DNA of 64,000 nucleotides from JAGPUQ01 sp036677085 (GTDB lineage Bacteria > Pseudomonadota > Gammaproteobacteria > Pseudomonadales > Porticoccaceae): the NCBI GenBank assembly GCA_036677085.1, contig JAKFFI010000014.1, positions 1 through 64,000 on the forward strand, read 5' to 3'. The notes under the pieces are model-generated. The model was not told where the DNA came from and did no database searches. It worked only from the letters and a program-made list of their open reading frames with translations. Position 1 is the first letter of the stretch; each line of letters begins with the position of its first letter. This document shows, in pieces, positions 43,966 through 52,705 of the stretch. The translations under genes and the position numbers were made by a program.

Positions 43966-44651
43966 CGTTGGACGCGATCGGAGTTTTCGGCGGCACCTTC
44001 GATCCGGTGCATATCGGGCATCTGCGCACCGCGCTGGAGTTGCGCGAGGCCCTGGGCTTGCAGCGGATGCTGCTGATTCCGAGCGCTCGCCCACCCCACC
44101 GGGAGCAGCCCGGTGTCAGCGCAGAGGACCGGCTGGCGATGCTGGTCGCCGCCATCGGCGACGAGCCGGGCCTGGTTGCGGATGGCCGCGAACTGCGCCG
44201 CAGCGGCCCGTCCTATACGATCGACACGCTCGCCGAACTGCGCGCCGAGGTGGGTTCCGCCACGGCTTTGTGCCTGTGCGTGGGCATGGATTCGCTGGTG
44301 ACACTGGCCAGCTGGCGGCGCTGGCGCGAGCTGACCGATTTCGCGCATCTGGTGGTAGCCGCCCGGCCGGGCTGGCAGCTGCCGTCCCGGGGCGAGGTCG
44401 CCGACTGGCTGGTAGAGCGGCGCTGCGACGCGGTGTCCCGGCTGCATGGTCAGACCGCGGGTCTGGTCCTGATCCAGACCCTGACGCTGTTGCCGGTGTC
44501 GGCTACAGAGCTGCGCGCTGACCTCGCGGCCGGCCGCTCGGCCCGTTATCTGGTGCCCGACGCGGCGCTCGCCCATATCCGCGCCCATGGCCTGTACCGG
44601 TCGGCGGCGCCCATTCAGAAATCAATCCAGAACGAGCAGGACACGCGATGA
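43962..44651 (+). CDS. nadD: Nicotinate-nucleotide adenylyltransferase
   Basis: The protein begins with the nucleotidyltransferase motif GVFGGTFDPVHIGHL and ends its catalytic region with SATELRADLAAG, giving 229 residues from TTG 43962; TTG 43968 is equally possible. NadD makes NaAD for NAD synthesis. The start overlaps the proA stop (TTGA) and the end overlaps rsfS by four bases, so the string is tightly coupled. Confidence 0.94.
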   Translation: MTLDAIGVFGGTFDPVHIGHLRTALELREALGLQRMLLIPSARPPHREQPGVSAEDRLAMLVAAIGDEPGLVADGRELRRSGPSYTIDTLAELRAEVGSATALCLCVGMDSLVTLASWRRWRELTDFAHLVVAARPGWQLPSRGEVADWLVERRCDAVSRLHGQTAGLVLIQTLTLLPVSATELRADLAAGRSARYLVPDAALAHIRAHGLYRSAAPIQKSIQNEQDTR

Positions 44652-44995
44652 GCGAAGATCTACCGGCGGTAGTGGTTGCGGCCCTGGAGGACGTCAAGGG
44701 GCTGGATATCGTGTGCCTCGATGTACGCGGTCTCACTGATGTCACCGACACCCTGGTGGTGGCCAGCGGCAACACGACGCGCCAGGTGAAAGCACTGGCC
44801 GAGAATGTCATTGAACGCTGCCGCGCCCTCGGCGTGCGGCCGATCGGCGTCGAGGGCATGGACACCGCGGAATGGGTGCTGGTGGACCTGGGCGATCTGG
44901 TCCTGCATGTGATGCTGCCCGCCACCCGGGCGTTTTACGAGCTCGAAAAACTCTGGTCGCTGCGACCGGAAGATCTGAAGCGCGGCGAGGACTGA
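44648..44995 (+). CDS. rsfS: Ribosomal silencing factor
   Basis: The 115-residue protein has the RsfS/YbeB motifs LDIVCLDVRGLTDVTDTLVV, GNTTRQVKALAENVIE and GDLVLHVMLPATRAFYELEK. It binds L14 on the 50S and blocks subunit joining when nutrients fall. It sits between nadD (four-base overlap) and rlmH (six bases), the usual gammaproteobacterial order without cobC. Confidence 0.96.
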   Translation: MSEDLPAVVVAALEDVKGLDIVCLDVRGLTDVTDTLVVASGNTTRQVKALAENVIERCRALGVRPIGVEGMDTAEWVLVDLGDLVLHVMLPATRAFYELEKLWSLRPEDLKRGED

Positions 44996-45001
44996 CCGCG
45001 C

Positions 45002-45469
45002 TTGCGCCTGCGCATCCTGGCGGTCGGCACCCGGATGCCTGCCTGGGTCGAGACGGCCGTGCATGACTACGCCCGGCGTCTGCCGCCGGAGCTGGTGCTG
45101 GAAGTCGTGGAAATACCCCTCGGTCGCCGTGGCAAGGGGATTGATCCCGCCACCGTAGTCGCGGCGGAAAGCCAGGCGTTGCTGAAAGCTGTGGGTGCGC
45201 GCGATACGTTGGTGGCGCTGGATGTCGCCGGTGAACCCTGGAGCACCCCCCGTCTCGCGGCCCGACTGGCGGGCTGGCAGGCGGCCGGAGGCAACTGCTG
45301 CCTGCTGGTAGGTGGTCCCGATGGGCTGGATCAGGCCTGTCTGCAGCGCGCGCATTTCCGCTGGTCGCTATCGGCGCTGACACTGCCCCATCCGCTGGTC
45401 AGGGTAGTGCTTGCCGAACAGCTTTACCGGGCCTGGACGATCAACGCAGGCCATCCGTATCACCGATGA
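45002..45469 (+). CDS. rlmH: 23S rRNA pseudouridine-1915 N3-methyltransferase
   Basis: The gene starts with TTG and encodes 155 residues (E. coli 155). The SAM-binding knot shows LLVGGPDGLDQACLQRAHFR and the C-terminus is YRAWTINAGHPYHR, both diagnostic of this SPOUT enzyme. RlmH methylates pseudouridine 1915 in helix 69 of 23S rRNA. It overlaps mrdA by four bases. Confidence 0.96.
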   Translation: MRLRILAVGTRMPAWVETAVHDYARRLPPELVLEVVEIPLGRRGKGIDPATVVAAESQALLKAVGARDTLVALDVAGEPWSTPRLAARLAGWQAAGGNCCLLVGGPDGLDQACLQRAHFRWSLSALTLPHPLVRVVLAEQLYRAWTINAGHPYHR

Positions 45470-47325
45470 GCCCCGCCGACCGCGTCCTCCGCAATCATCG
45501 CAACGAACATCTGCTCTTTGTCGGGCGACTCGGATTCGCTGTCGTGGTGATGGCGCTGTTGGTGGCCACGCTGGTGTGGCGTTACTTCGATTTGCAGATA
45601 CGTCGGCACGGAGATTTCGTCACCCTGGCCGAGCGCAACCGCATTCATGTGCGGGCGATTCCACCGCCGCGCGGCCTGATCTTCGATCGCAATGGCGTCC
45701 TGCTCGCGGACAATCGCCCCGGTTTTACCCTCTCGATAGTGATTGAGCGCGCGGGTAATCTCGACGCGCTGATCAGTGCGCTGGACGATTTGCTGGATCT
45801 TGGCGACAGCGAAATCCGGCGCTTTCGGGAGCTCGCGGCGCGCCGCCGGCCCTACGAGTCGGTGCCGCTGCGCTACAACCTCAGTGAGCTCGAACAGAGC
45901 GTCATCGCGGTCAACGAGTACCGCCTGGACGGCGTGGAAATCTCGGCCCAACTGGTCCGTTTCTATCCTCGGGGCGAGCCCTTTGCCCATGTACTGGGTT
46001 ACGTTGGGCGCATCGACGAGCGCGAGCTCAAGGCGCTCGATGCCACGGCTTACAGCGGCGTGTACCTGATCGGCAAGACGGGATTGGAGCGTTTCTACGA
46101 AAGCGACCTGCTGGGTCGACCGGGTGCGGAATACGTCGAGACCAACGCACGCGGTCGGGTGATGCGGGTACTGGATCGTGTCCCGCCGGTGGCCGGCGCA
46201 AATTTGCGGCTGCACCTGGATTCCCGTCTGCAAGAGACGGCCTATCAAGCCCTTGCGGGTGCGCGCGGCGCTGTCGTTGCCATTGATACCAGGACCGGGG
46301 GGGTGCTGGCCATGGCGAGCGCACCATCGTTCGACCCCAACCCGTTTGTTACCGGCATATCAACCGCGGCCTACAAGGAGCTCCTCGAATCGCCGGATCG
46401 GCCGCTGATTGACCGTGCGGCGCGGGGGCTGTACCCGCCAGGCTCCACCGTGAAACCGGTGTTCGCGTTGGCGGCGCTCGACAGCGGGATCGCCACGCCC
46501 GGGTTCCGGATATACGACCCTGGCGTTTTTCGTCTCGACAACAGCACGCATCAGTACCGCGACTGGAAGCGGGGCGGCCACGGGACGGTCACTCTCTACG
46601 ACGCCATTGTGCAATCCTGCGACACTTTTTTTTATACCGTCGGGACACGCATGGGCATCGACCGCTTGCACCGTTACGCCGCCGCCTTTGGCTTCGGGGC
46701 TCCAACCGGCATCGATCTGCCCAACGAGGCCGGCGGCACCATGCCCTCGCGCGATTGGAAGCGGGGCGTCAGCGGTCTTGCGTGGTACCCGGGCGATACG
46801 GTCAACACCAGCATCGGCCAGGGTTTCATGACCGCCACGCCGCTGCAGTTGGCGGTTGCGGCCGCGCGGATTGCAATGCGCGGAGAAGTGCGATCGCCGC
46901 GTCTGGGGCGGACACTGGGGCAGTCCCCGGTGACCAACCCCGTTGCCGCGCAGCCCATCGTGGCCGCCGCCGCGCACTGGGATCAGGTTATCGATGCGAT
47001 GCGAGGGGTAGTACAGGATCGCCGGGGTACTGCCAATCGCGCGCTTGCCGCGATGGGAGCGCTGAGCTACAGCATGGCGGGGAAAACCGGCACCGCGCAA
47101 GTGGTTGGGGTAAAGCAGAACGCCAAGTATGATCCGCGCCGTCTCGCCAAGGCCCAGCTTGATCATGCGCTGTTTATCGCTTTCGCTCCGGTTGAGCTGC
47201 CGCGCATAGCGGTGGGGGTGCTGGTGGAAAATGGCGAGCACGGCAGTTCCACGGCGGCGCCGGTCGCGCGTCAAGTGATCGATGCCTTCATGCAACACTA
47301 TCCCGAGGGCGTGGGCCTTGAGTAA
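45466..47325 (+). CDS. mrdA: Penicillin-binding protein 2, elongasome transpeptidase
   Basis: The 619-residue class B PBP has one membrane anchor (about 17-38), a pedestal domain and a transpeptidase domain with STVK (S327-K330), SCD (384-386) and KTG (540-542). PBP2 cross-links peptidoglycan during rod elongation with RodA and MreC. The SxN motif is SCD, which is the usual form in PBP2. It overlaps rlmH by four bases and rodA by eight. Confidence 0.97.
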   Translation: MSPADRVLRNHRNEHLLFVGRLGFAVVVMALLVATLVWRYFDLQIRRHGDFVTLAERNRIHVRAIPPPRGLIFDRNGVLLADNRPGFTLSIVIERAGNLDALISALDDLLDLGDSEIRRFRELAARRRPYESVPLRYNLSELEQSVIAVNEYRLDGVEISAQLVRFYPRGEPFAHVLGYVGRIDERELKALDATAYSGVYLIGKTGLERFYESDLLGRPGAEYVETNARGRVMRVLDRVPPVAGANLRLHLDSRLQETAYQALAGARGAVVAIDTRTGGVLAMASAPSFDPNPFVTGISTAAYKELLESPDRPLIDRAARGLYPPGSTVKPVFALAALDSGIATPGFRIYDPGVFRLDNSTHQYRDWKRGGHGTVTLYDAIVQSCDTFFYTVGTRMGIDRLHRYAAAFGFGAPTGIDLPNEAGGTMPSRDWKRGVSGLAWYPGDTVNTSIGQGFMTATPLQLAVAAARIAMRGEVRSPRLGRTLGQSPVTNPVAAQPIVAAAAHWDQVIDAMRGVVQDRRGTANRALAAMGALSYSMAGKTGTAQVVGVKQNAKYDPRRLAKAQLDHALFIAFAPVELPRIAVGVLVENGEHGSSTAAPVARQVIDAFMQHYPEGVGLE

Positions 47326-48460
47326 GCCGGATTTTGATCGTCACTTGCGCGAGCCGGGCACGGCCGTTTATGGACAGCGCAATCACTGGCTGACTTCTCA
47401 TATCGACCCGGTGCTGTTGCTGTTGTCGGTGTTTCTGATGGCAATGGGGCTGCTCGTGCTGTACAGCGCCAGCGGACGGGATATGGGGCAGGTCCAGCGC
47501 CAGATGCTGTACATGGGCGTGGGACTTGTGGCCATGATGTTCAGCGCGCAAATTCCGCCGCGGATGCTGCAGCGCTGGGCGTGGCTACCGTACGTCATCG
47601 GCTTCTTGCTGTTGGTGGGAGTCGACCTGTTCGGCAGCGGCGCCAAGGGTGCGCAGCGCTGGCTCGCGATTGGCCCCGTGCGCTTTCAGCCCTCGGAGCT
47701 GCTCAAGATCGCGGTACCCCTGGTGCTGTCTGCGTACCTGGGTTCCCGGCTGTTGCCGCCCCGGCTCAAGGACGTGTGTCTGGCAATCGGGGTGCTGCTG
47801 GCGCCGTTACTGTTGGTGGCGGCGCAGCCGGATCTGGGCACCGCGGTGCTCATAGGTGCCGGCGGTTGCTTCGTGCTGTTTCTCGCGGGCATCGGGATGC
47901 GCTATCTGGCCGTGGCCCTGGGTGCCGTCCTGGCCGGCGCGCCGGCGCTGTGGTTCTTCGCGCTCCATGACTACCAGAAAACCCGCATCCTCACGCTGCT
48001 GGATCCACAGCAGGACAAACTGGGCGCGGGCTGGAACATCATTCAGGCCACGACTGCCATAGGCTCCGGCGGCTTGACCGGGAAGGGGTGGTTTCAGGGG
48101 ACTCAGTCCCAACTCGACTTTCTGCCGGAGAGCCATACCGATTTCATCATCGCGGTATTGTCCGAAGAATTCGGGTTCGTCGCGGTACTGGGCCTGATCG
48201 GTATCTACATGCTGATCGTGCTGCGCGGGCTGGCTATCAGCCTTGCCGCGCCATCCATGTTTGGCCGCCTGCTCGCCGGCAGCATCAGTCTCACCTTCTT
48301 TTTGTATGTTTTCGTCAACATGGCCATGGTCGCCGGGGTGTTGCCCGTAGTGGGGGTTCCTCTGCCGATGGTGAGTTACGGTGGAACCTCGGTTGTCACT
48401 TTGTCCATAGGCTTTGGTATTCTGATGGCCGTTCGCTCCGAGATCGACACGCGTGGATAG
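47318..48460 (+). CDS. rodA: Peptidoglycan glycosyltransferase RodA
   Basis: The TTG at 47318 gives 380 residues starting MSKPDFDRHLREPG, with GAGG about nine bases upstream; a codon at 47282 would give an odd extension inside mrdA. About ten membrane segments and the SEDS motifs VRFQPSELLKIAVPLVLS, FLPESHTDFIIAVLSEEFG and PLPMVSYGGTSVV are present. RodA polymerises lipid II for cell elongation. It works with PBP2 encoded just upstream. Confidence 0.96.
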   Translation: MSKPDFDRHLREPGTAVYGQRNHWLTSHIDPVLLLLSVFLMAMGLLVLYSASGRDMGQVQRQMLYMGVGLVAMMFSAQIPPRMLQRWAWLPYVIGFLLLVGVDLFGSGAKGAQRWLAIGPVRFQPSELLKIAVPLVLSAYLGSRLLPPRLKDVCLAIGVLLAPLLLVAAQPDLGTAVLIGAGGCFVLFLAGIGMRYLAVALGAVLAGAPALWFFALHDYQKTRILTLLDPQQDKLGAGWNIIQATTAIGSGGLTGKGWFQGTQSQLDFLPESHTDFIIAVLSEEFGFVAVLGLIGIYMLIVLRGLAISLAAPSMFGRLLAGSISLTFFLYVFVNMAMVAGVLPVVGVPLPMVSYGGTSVVTLSIGFGILMAVRSEIDTRG

Positions 48461-49478
48461 CTTGATGGTAGCGCTGGTTGCGCGTTGGCTACTGACCTTT
48501 TGCATCGCGGCGGCCGGAGTGTCGGCGCAGGCGCGGGAGTACCGGGGCCATCCCGGCGCAACCGCATTTGTAGCAACCATGGTCGAAAAACACGGCTTTG
48601 ATCGAGACGAGCTGACGCGCCTGCTTGCCGGAGCGCAATATCAGCAGGCGATCGTCGATGCCATGGAGCGTCCCGCCGAACGGGTCAAACCCTGGCACGC
48701 CTACCGGGCTATTTTCGTCACCGAAAAGCGGATTGGTGATGGCGTCGAATTCTGGCGCCAGAATCGTGACACTCTGATGCGCGTGCGGCAGGATTACGGT
48801 GTGGACCCGGCCATCGTGGTCGCCATTATTGGTGTGGAGACGTCCTACGGCCGGATTACCGGGAATTTCCGTGTGCTGGACGCGCTGTCGACGCTGGCCT
48901 TCGATTACCCCAAGCGCAGCCCATTCTTTACCCGTGAACTGGAGCAATTCCTGCTGCTCACCCGCGAACAGCGGCGGGATCCGCAGAATATCCGGGGTTC
49001 CTATGCCGGGGCCATGGGCTACGGCCAGTTCATGCCCAGCAGTTATCGCGCCTACGCGATCGATTACGATGGCGATGGGCTGGCGGATATCTGGAACAAC
49101 CCGGTGGATGCGATAGGCAGCGTGGCCAATTATTTCGCACGTCACGGCTGGACCGCCGACGGCGTAATTGCGGTTCCCGCAGTGGCCCGAATCGGGTACG
49201 ATTCAAGCCCTGTCAATGTACTGGTCAAGCCCGTATTGAAGCCCGATGAATTGGCTGCCATGGGTTTCACGCCCGCAATGACCCCCGTTACAGGCACGCC
49301 CGTGTCCCAGGCGGCCGCATTCCCGCTCGAGCTAGAGGGGGCAGAGGGCGCTGAGTTCTGGCTCGCGTACGACAATTTCTATGTCATCACCCGCTATAAC
49401 CGCAGTCATCGTTACGCCATGGCGGTGTACCAGCTCTCCCGCGAAGTCGCCGCAAGGATGGCGGATGTTCCGGGTTAA
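48453..49478 (+). CDS. mltB: Membrane-bound lytic murein transglycosylase B
   Basis: From the GTG the precursor has 341 residues; an ATG at 48465 is also plausible. A signal peptide ends near VSAQA without a lipobox cysteine, so it may be soluble, as in some MltB homologues. The catalytic glutamate is in GVETSYGR (E129) and GAMGYGQFMPSSYR follows. It cuts the MurNAc-GlcNAc bond to the 1,6-anhydro form; AmgK and MurU recycle products of such turnover. Confidence 0.93.
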   Translation: MDSLMVALVARWLLTFCIAAAGVSAQAREYRGHPGATAFVATMVEKHGFDRDELTRLLAGAQYQQAIVDAMERPAERVKPWHAYRAIFVTEKRIGDGVEFWRQNRDTLMRVRQDYGVDPAIVVAIIGVETSYGRITGNFRVLDALSTLAFDYPKRSPFFTRELEQFLLLTREQRRDPQNIRGSYAGAMGYGQFMPSSYRAYAIDYDGDGLADIWNNPVDAIGSVANYFARHGWTADGVIAVPAVARIGYDSSPVNVLVKPVLKPDELAAMGFTPAMTPVTGTPVSQAAAFPLELEGAEGAEFWLAYDNFYVITRYNRSHRYAMAVYQLSREVAARMADVPG

Positions 49479-50379
49479 TGCGCTGGCGGCACTGCTGGCG
49501 GTCCTGCTGCTGGCCGGATGTTTCGGCAGCCGCGGGCCCAGCGGCGCCAGTGCGGGTCGCGACGGTGCTCCCGGCCGGGAGGTCGACGGCGATTTCCCGG
49601 ATGTCGCGCCGCGCCGGGAGCCCATCACCAGAGCGGGTAACAAGAACCCCTATACGGTGCTGGGCAAGACCTATCATCTGCTGCCGACCGCGGATGGCTA
49701 CCGCGAGACCGGCGTGGCCTCCTGGTATGGCACCAAGTTTCACGGTCGCGCGACCGCCAATGGCGAGCCCTATGACATGTTCGCCATGACAGCAGCCCAC
49801 AAGACGCTGCCGATACCGGCCTATGTCCGGGTTACCAATCTGGATAATGATCGCAGCGCCATTGTCCGAGTCAACGACCGTGGCCCGTTTCACGATGACC
49901 GAATTATTGATCTGTCCTATGCGGCCGCCAAGAAACTCGGTGTGTTTGATCGTGGCACTGCCAGGGTCGAGGTGGTCGCGATCGATCCCAGCACCTATCA
50001 GCGCAACAGCGTCGAGGTTCCGCGGATCGGTGCGCAGGCGTCCCGATCGGCGCACCTCCTTGGGCCCGCCCCAGCCGGCATCAAGGACGGTCCACCCCTG
50101 GCGGAGGCCGCCGCCGGTGGCAAGGGCGGGCCGTCACCGGGAGCCTTTCTGCAGGTGGGATCGTTCACCAGTCTGAAATCGGCGCGCTCGCTGCAAGCCC
50201 GGGTAGAGCAGCGGGTGGCAACGCCAGCGCTCGTGCGGAGCACGCGTGTCGCGGGTCGTGACATGTTTCGGGTATTGATCGGGCCCTTTGCCGACACCGC
50301 GCAACTGCACAATATGCGCGAAGTGCTGGTCCAAGCGGAACGCCTGGATCCGCTCGTGGTCCAGGGGGTAAATCTCTGA
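49465..50379 (+). CDS. rlpA: Septal ring lytic transglycosylase RlpA, lipoprotein
   Basis: The ATG at 49465 has AAGGA six bases upstream and gives 304 residues. The lipobox is LLLAGC (C19). A double-psi beta-barrel domain (about 85-180, VASWYGTKFHGRATANGEPY and RVNDRGPFHDDRIIDLSYA) is followed by a linker and a C-terminal SPOR domain (about 230-300). RlpA cuts denuded glycans at the septum in Pseudomonas. It overlaps mltB by 14 bases. Confidence 0.94.
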   Translation: MFRVNALAALLAVLLLAGCFGSRGPSGASAGRDGAPGREVDGDFPDVAPRREPITRAGNKNPYTVLGKTYHLLPTADGYRETGVASWYGTKFHGRATANGEPYDMFAMTAAHKTLPIPAYVRVTNLDNDRSAIVRVNDRGPFHDDRIIDLSYAAAKKLGVFDRGTARVEVVAIDPSTYQRNSVEVPRIGAQASRSAHLLGPAPAGIKDGPPLAEAAAGGKGGPSPGAFLQVGSFTSLKSARSLQARVEQRVATPALVRSTRVAGRDMFRVLIGPFADTAQLHNMREVLVQAERLDPLVVQGVNL

Positions 50380-50396
50380 CCGGAAGGGCGCGCGAC

Positions 50397-50421
50397 GCGG
50401 GCTAAAATTTTGCCCGCTTTT
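50397..50421 (+). terminator. Hairpin with T run after rlpA
   Basis: GCGGGC at 50397-50402 pairs with GCCCGC at 50412-50417, with AAAA and TTTT in the loop able to extend the stem, followed by TTTT at 50418-50421. It lies 18 bases after the rlpA stop and 72 before dacC, and probably limits read-through into dacC. Confidence 0.6.
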
Positions 50422-50492
50422 CCGGTGGCCGCTGTATCCACGCCACCTTCCCGCAAGTTTGCTGACGGCTCCCAAGCCAAAGGATCTCCCGG

Positions 50493-51698
50493 ATGACGAA
50501 TAATCCCGCCATCAGCGTTCTGCTTCTGTTATCGCTGCTTGCCCCGATTGTCCTCGCAGGGCCGGTTCCCGTGCCGGCGCCGACGCAAGTGATTCCGGCG
50601 AGCGCTGCGTCAGGGCCGGTACCGGCGCCGGTCGAATTGGCGGCCAAGGCCTGGATCCTGATTGATGCGCATACCGGCACGGTGCTCACCGAACACAATG
50701 CCGACGAACCCCTGCCGCCGGCGAGCCTCACCAAGCTGATCACCGATTACCTGATTGCGGGAGAAATGGCAGCCGGCAAGTTCACGAAAGATACGCGGGT
50801 ACCCATCAGCGTGAATGCGTGGCGCATGGGGGGGTCGAGGATGTATGTGCGGGAAGGGACCGAAGTCCCCGTCGAAGATCTCCTGCGGGGCATCATTGTC
50901 CAGTCCGGCAACGACGCCACCGTGGCCATGGCGGAATACATTGCCGGGACCGAGGATGCATTCGCCCAGCTGATGAACCAGCGCGCGCAGCAACTGGGGA
51001 TGACGAACAGTCATTTCGTGAACGCCACCGGGTGGCCGGCGGAAGGACACCTGACCACTGCAAGGGATCTCTCGACCCTGTTTCGGGCGACGATTCACGA
51101 TTACCCGGAGAACTACCGACTCTACTCCGAGAAATATTTCGAGTACAACGGCATCAAGCAGCCCAATCGCAATCTGCTGTTGTGGCGCGACTCGACGGTG
51201 GATGGTGGCAAGACCGGGCATACGGAGGACGCGGGGTATTGTCTGGTCGTTTCCGCGGTGCGGGAGAATATGCGCCTCATCGCGGTGGTAATGGGTACCA
51301 ACAGCGTGGAAGCGCGCGCGCGGGAAACCCAGAAGCTGCTCGCTTACGGATTCCGCTTTTATGAGACAGCGCGCATGTACAAGGCGGGCGAAGTGCTGCA
51401 AGCCGATGTGCCGGTGTGGTTCGGCAAAGATGACAAAGTTAATCTGACGGTGGCCGAAGACATCTACCTGACCTTGCCCCGCAATGCACAAAAGGATCTC
51501 AAGGCCACCGTCGTGGTCGATGGCGCCATCGAGGCGCCGCTTTCGCCGACGCAGCCGGTGGGTCGGCTCCAGGTCGAGCAGGGTGGCGCGGTGGTGTTGA
51601 CCGTGCCGCTGGTGCCGGATCGCGAGGTTGCCGAAGCGGGCTGGTTTGCGCGGCTGTGGGACCATCTCGTCCTGTTCCTGACCGGCCTGTTTTCCTGA
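50493..51698 (+). CDS. dacC: D-alanyl-D-alanine carboxypeptidase (PBP5/6 family)
   Basis: The 401-residue precursor has a signal peptide ending near LAG, a DD-peptidase domain with SLTK (S78-K81), SGN (138-140) and KTG (240-242), and the C-terminal PBP5 domain with an amphipathic anchor at the end (FARLWDHLVLFLTGLFS). It trims the terminal D-Ala of periplasmic pentapeptides. dacA or dacC naming is a convention; the position after rlpA fits either. Confidence 0.94.
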   Translation: MTNNPAISVLLLLSLLAPIVLAGPVPVPAPTQVIPASAASGPVPAPVELAAKAWILIDAHTGTVLTEHNADEPLPPASLTKLITDYLIAGEMAAGKFTKDTRVPISVNAWRMGGSRMYVREGTEVPVEDLLRGIIVQSGNDATVAMAEYIAGTEDAFAQLMNQRAQQLGMTNSHFVNATGWPAEGHLTTARDLSTLFRATIHDYPENYRLYSEKYFEYNGIKQPNRNLLLWRDSTVDGGKTGHTEDAGYCLVVSAVRENMRLIAVVMGTNSVEARARETQKLLAYGFRFYETARMYKAGEVLQADVPVWFGKDDKVNLTVAEDIYLTLPRNAQKDLKATVVVDGAIEAPLSPTQPVGRLQVEQGGAVVLTVPLVPDREVAEAGWFARLWDHLVLFLTGLFS

Positions 51699-51728
51699 GC
51701 TGGCGGTTTTTCTGAGCCGAGCGTCGCC

Positions 51729-51998
51729 ATGACCGTTGCCGACCCACCGCGTATCGAGTTTCCCTGCGAGTACCCGGTCACGGTGGTGGCGGATGCGGGC
51801 GCGGCATTGCGCGCCCAGGTGTTCGAGGCCTTCGACCGCCACGCGGCGGGGTTCGATCCCGAGCGCATTACCGAACGCGCGAGTCGCAACGGCAACTACC
51901 AGTCGATCTGCTTTGTCATTACCGCCACCGGCGAGGAACAACTGCGCCAGTTGTTCGAAGGACTGAAAGCCTGCGCAGGCGTCCGGATGGTACTTTAG
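51729..51998 (+). CDS. ybeD: YbeD/DUF493 family regulatory protein
   Basis: The 89-residue protein begins MTVADPPRIEFPCEYPVTVV and matches the YbeD family with the ferredoxin-like ACT-related fold (E. coli 87). The stretch GNYQSICFVITATGEEQLRQ is typical. Its function is unknown; it is nearly always between a dac gene and lipB, as here. It ends eight bases before lipB. Confidence 0.92.
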   Translation: MTVADPPRIEFPCEYPVTVVADAGAALRAQVFEAFDRHAAGFDPERITERASRNGNYQSICFVITATGEEQLRQLFEGLKACAGVRMVL

Positions 51999-52006
51999 GC
52001 GGTCCA

Positions 52007-52705
52007 GTGGAACGCATCCGGGTGCGCGCCCTCGGCCTGCGGCACTACGTGCCGGTGTTCGCGGCGATGAAGGCCCGGATCGACAAGGATACGGAGCACT
52101 GTCCGGACGAAATCTGGGCGCTGCAACATCACCCGGTTTACACCCAGGGCCAGGCCGGCCGTGCCGAACATGTGCTGGCGCCCGGCGATATCCCGGTGGT
52201 CGCGGCGGATCGCGGCGGTCAGGTCACCTACCATGGCCCCGGTCAGTTGATCTTTTATCCGCTGGTGCAGTTGCGCCGCCGGGGCCTCGATGTGCGCCAG
52301 CTGGTGTCCGCGCTGGAGCAGAGCGTGATCGCCTGGCTGGCCGAGCTGGGGATCGCCGCGGCGACCAGGGCACGCGCGCCGGGCGTCTATGTCGATGATG
52401 CCAAGATCGCCTCCCTGGGTCTGCGCATCCGCCGCGGTCGCAGCTATCACGGTCTGGCGGTGAATGTGGCGATGGACCTTGCGCCCTTTGCGCGCATCAA
52501 TCCCTGCGGCTATGCGGGTCTGCGCATGACCCAGGTGGCGGATTTGCTGCCGGCCGCGCAAGTCCCCGGACTGGAGGTCGCGCAGCGGGGTCTGCTCGAT
52601 CAGCTGGCGCGCCGGCTGGGCTACACTGGCTGGGATTATCTTGGGGACGAAGGCAGCGGCGGTGACGGTACCGCCGCGCCGGATGGAGCAAGCGATGAGC
52701 GATAA
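52007..52705 (+). CDS. lipB: Octanoyl-[acyl-carrier-protein]:protein octanoyltransferase
   Basis: The gene starts with GTG and encodes 232 residues. The thioacyl-enzyme cysteine is in INPCGYAG (C167) and the catalytic lysine in DDAKIASLGLR (K133), with RGGQVTYHGPGQLIFYPL in between the family blocks. LipB moves octanoate from ACP to lipoyl domains, the substrate for LipA, whose gene overlaps by 11 bases. Confidence 0.96.
   Translation: MERIRVRALGLRHYVPVFAAMKARIDKDTEHCPDEIWALQHHPVYTQGQAGRAEHVLAPGDIPVVAADRGGQVTYHGPGQLIFYPLVQLRRRGLDVRQLVSALEQSVIAWLAELGIAAATRARAPGVYVDDAKIASLGLRIRRGRSYHGLAVNVAMDLAPFARINPCGYAGLRMTQVADLLPAAQVPGLEVAQRGLLDQLARRLGYTGWDYLGDEGSGGDGTAAPDGASDER

Noticed and set aside
42571..44094. 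Upstream continuation of the MaoC frame (1.5 kb)
   Set aside because: It is antisense to proA and has no family motifs; the real gene starts at 42570.
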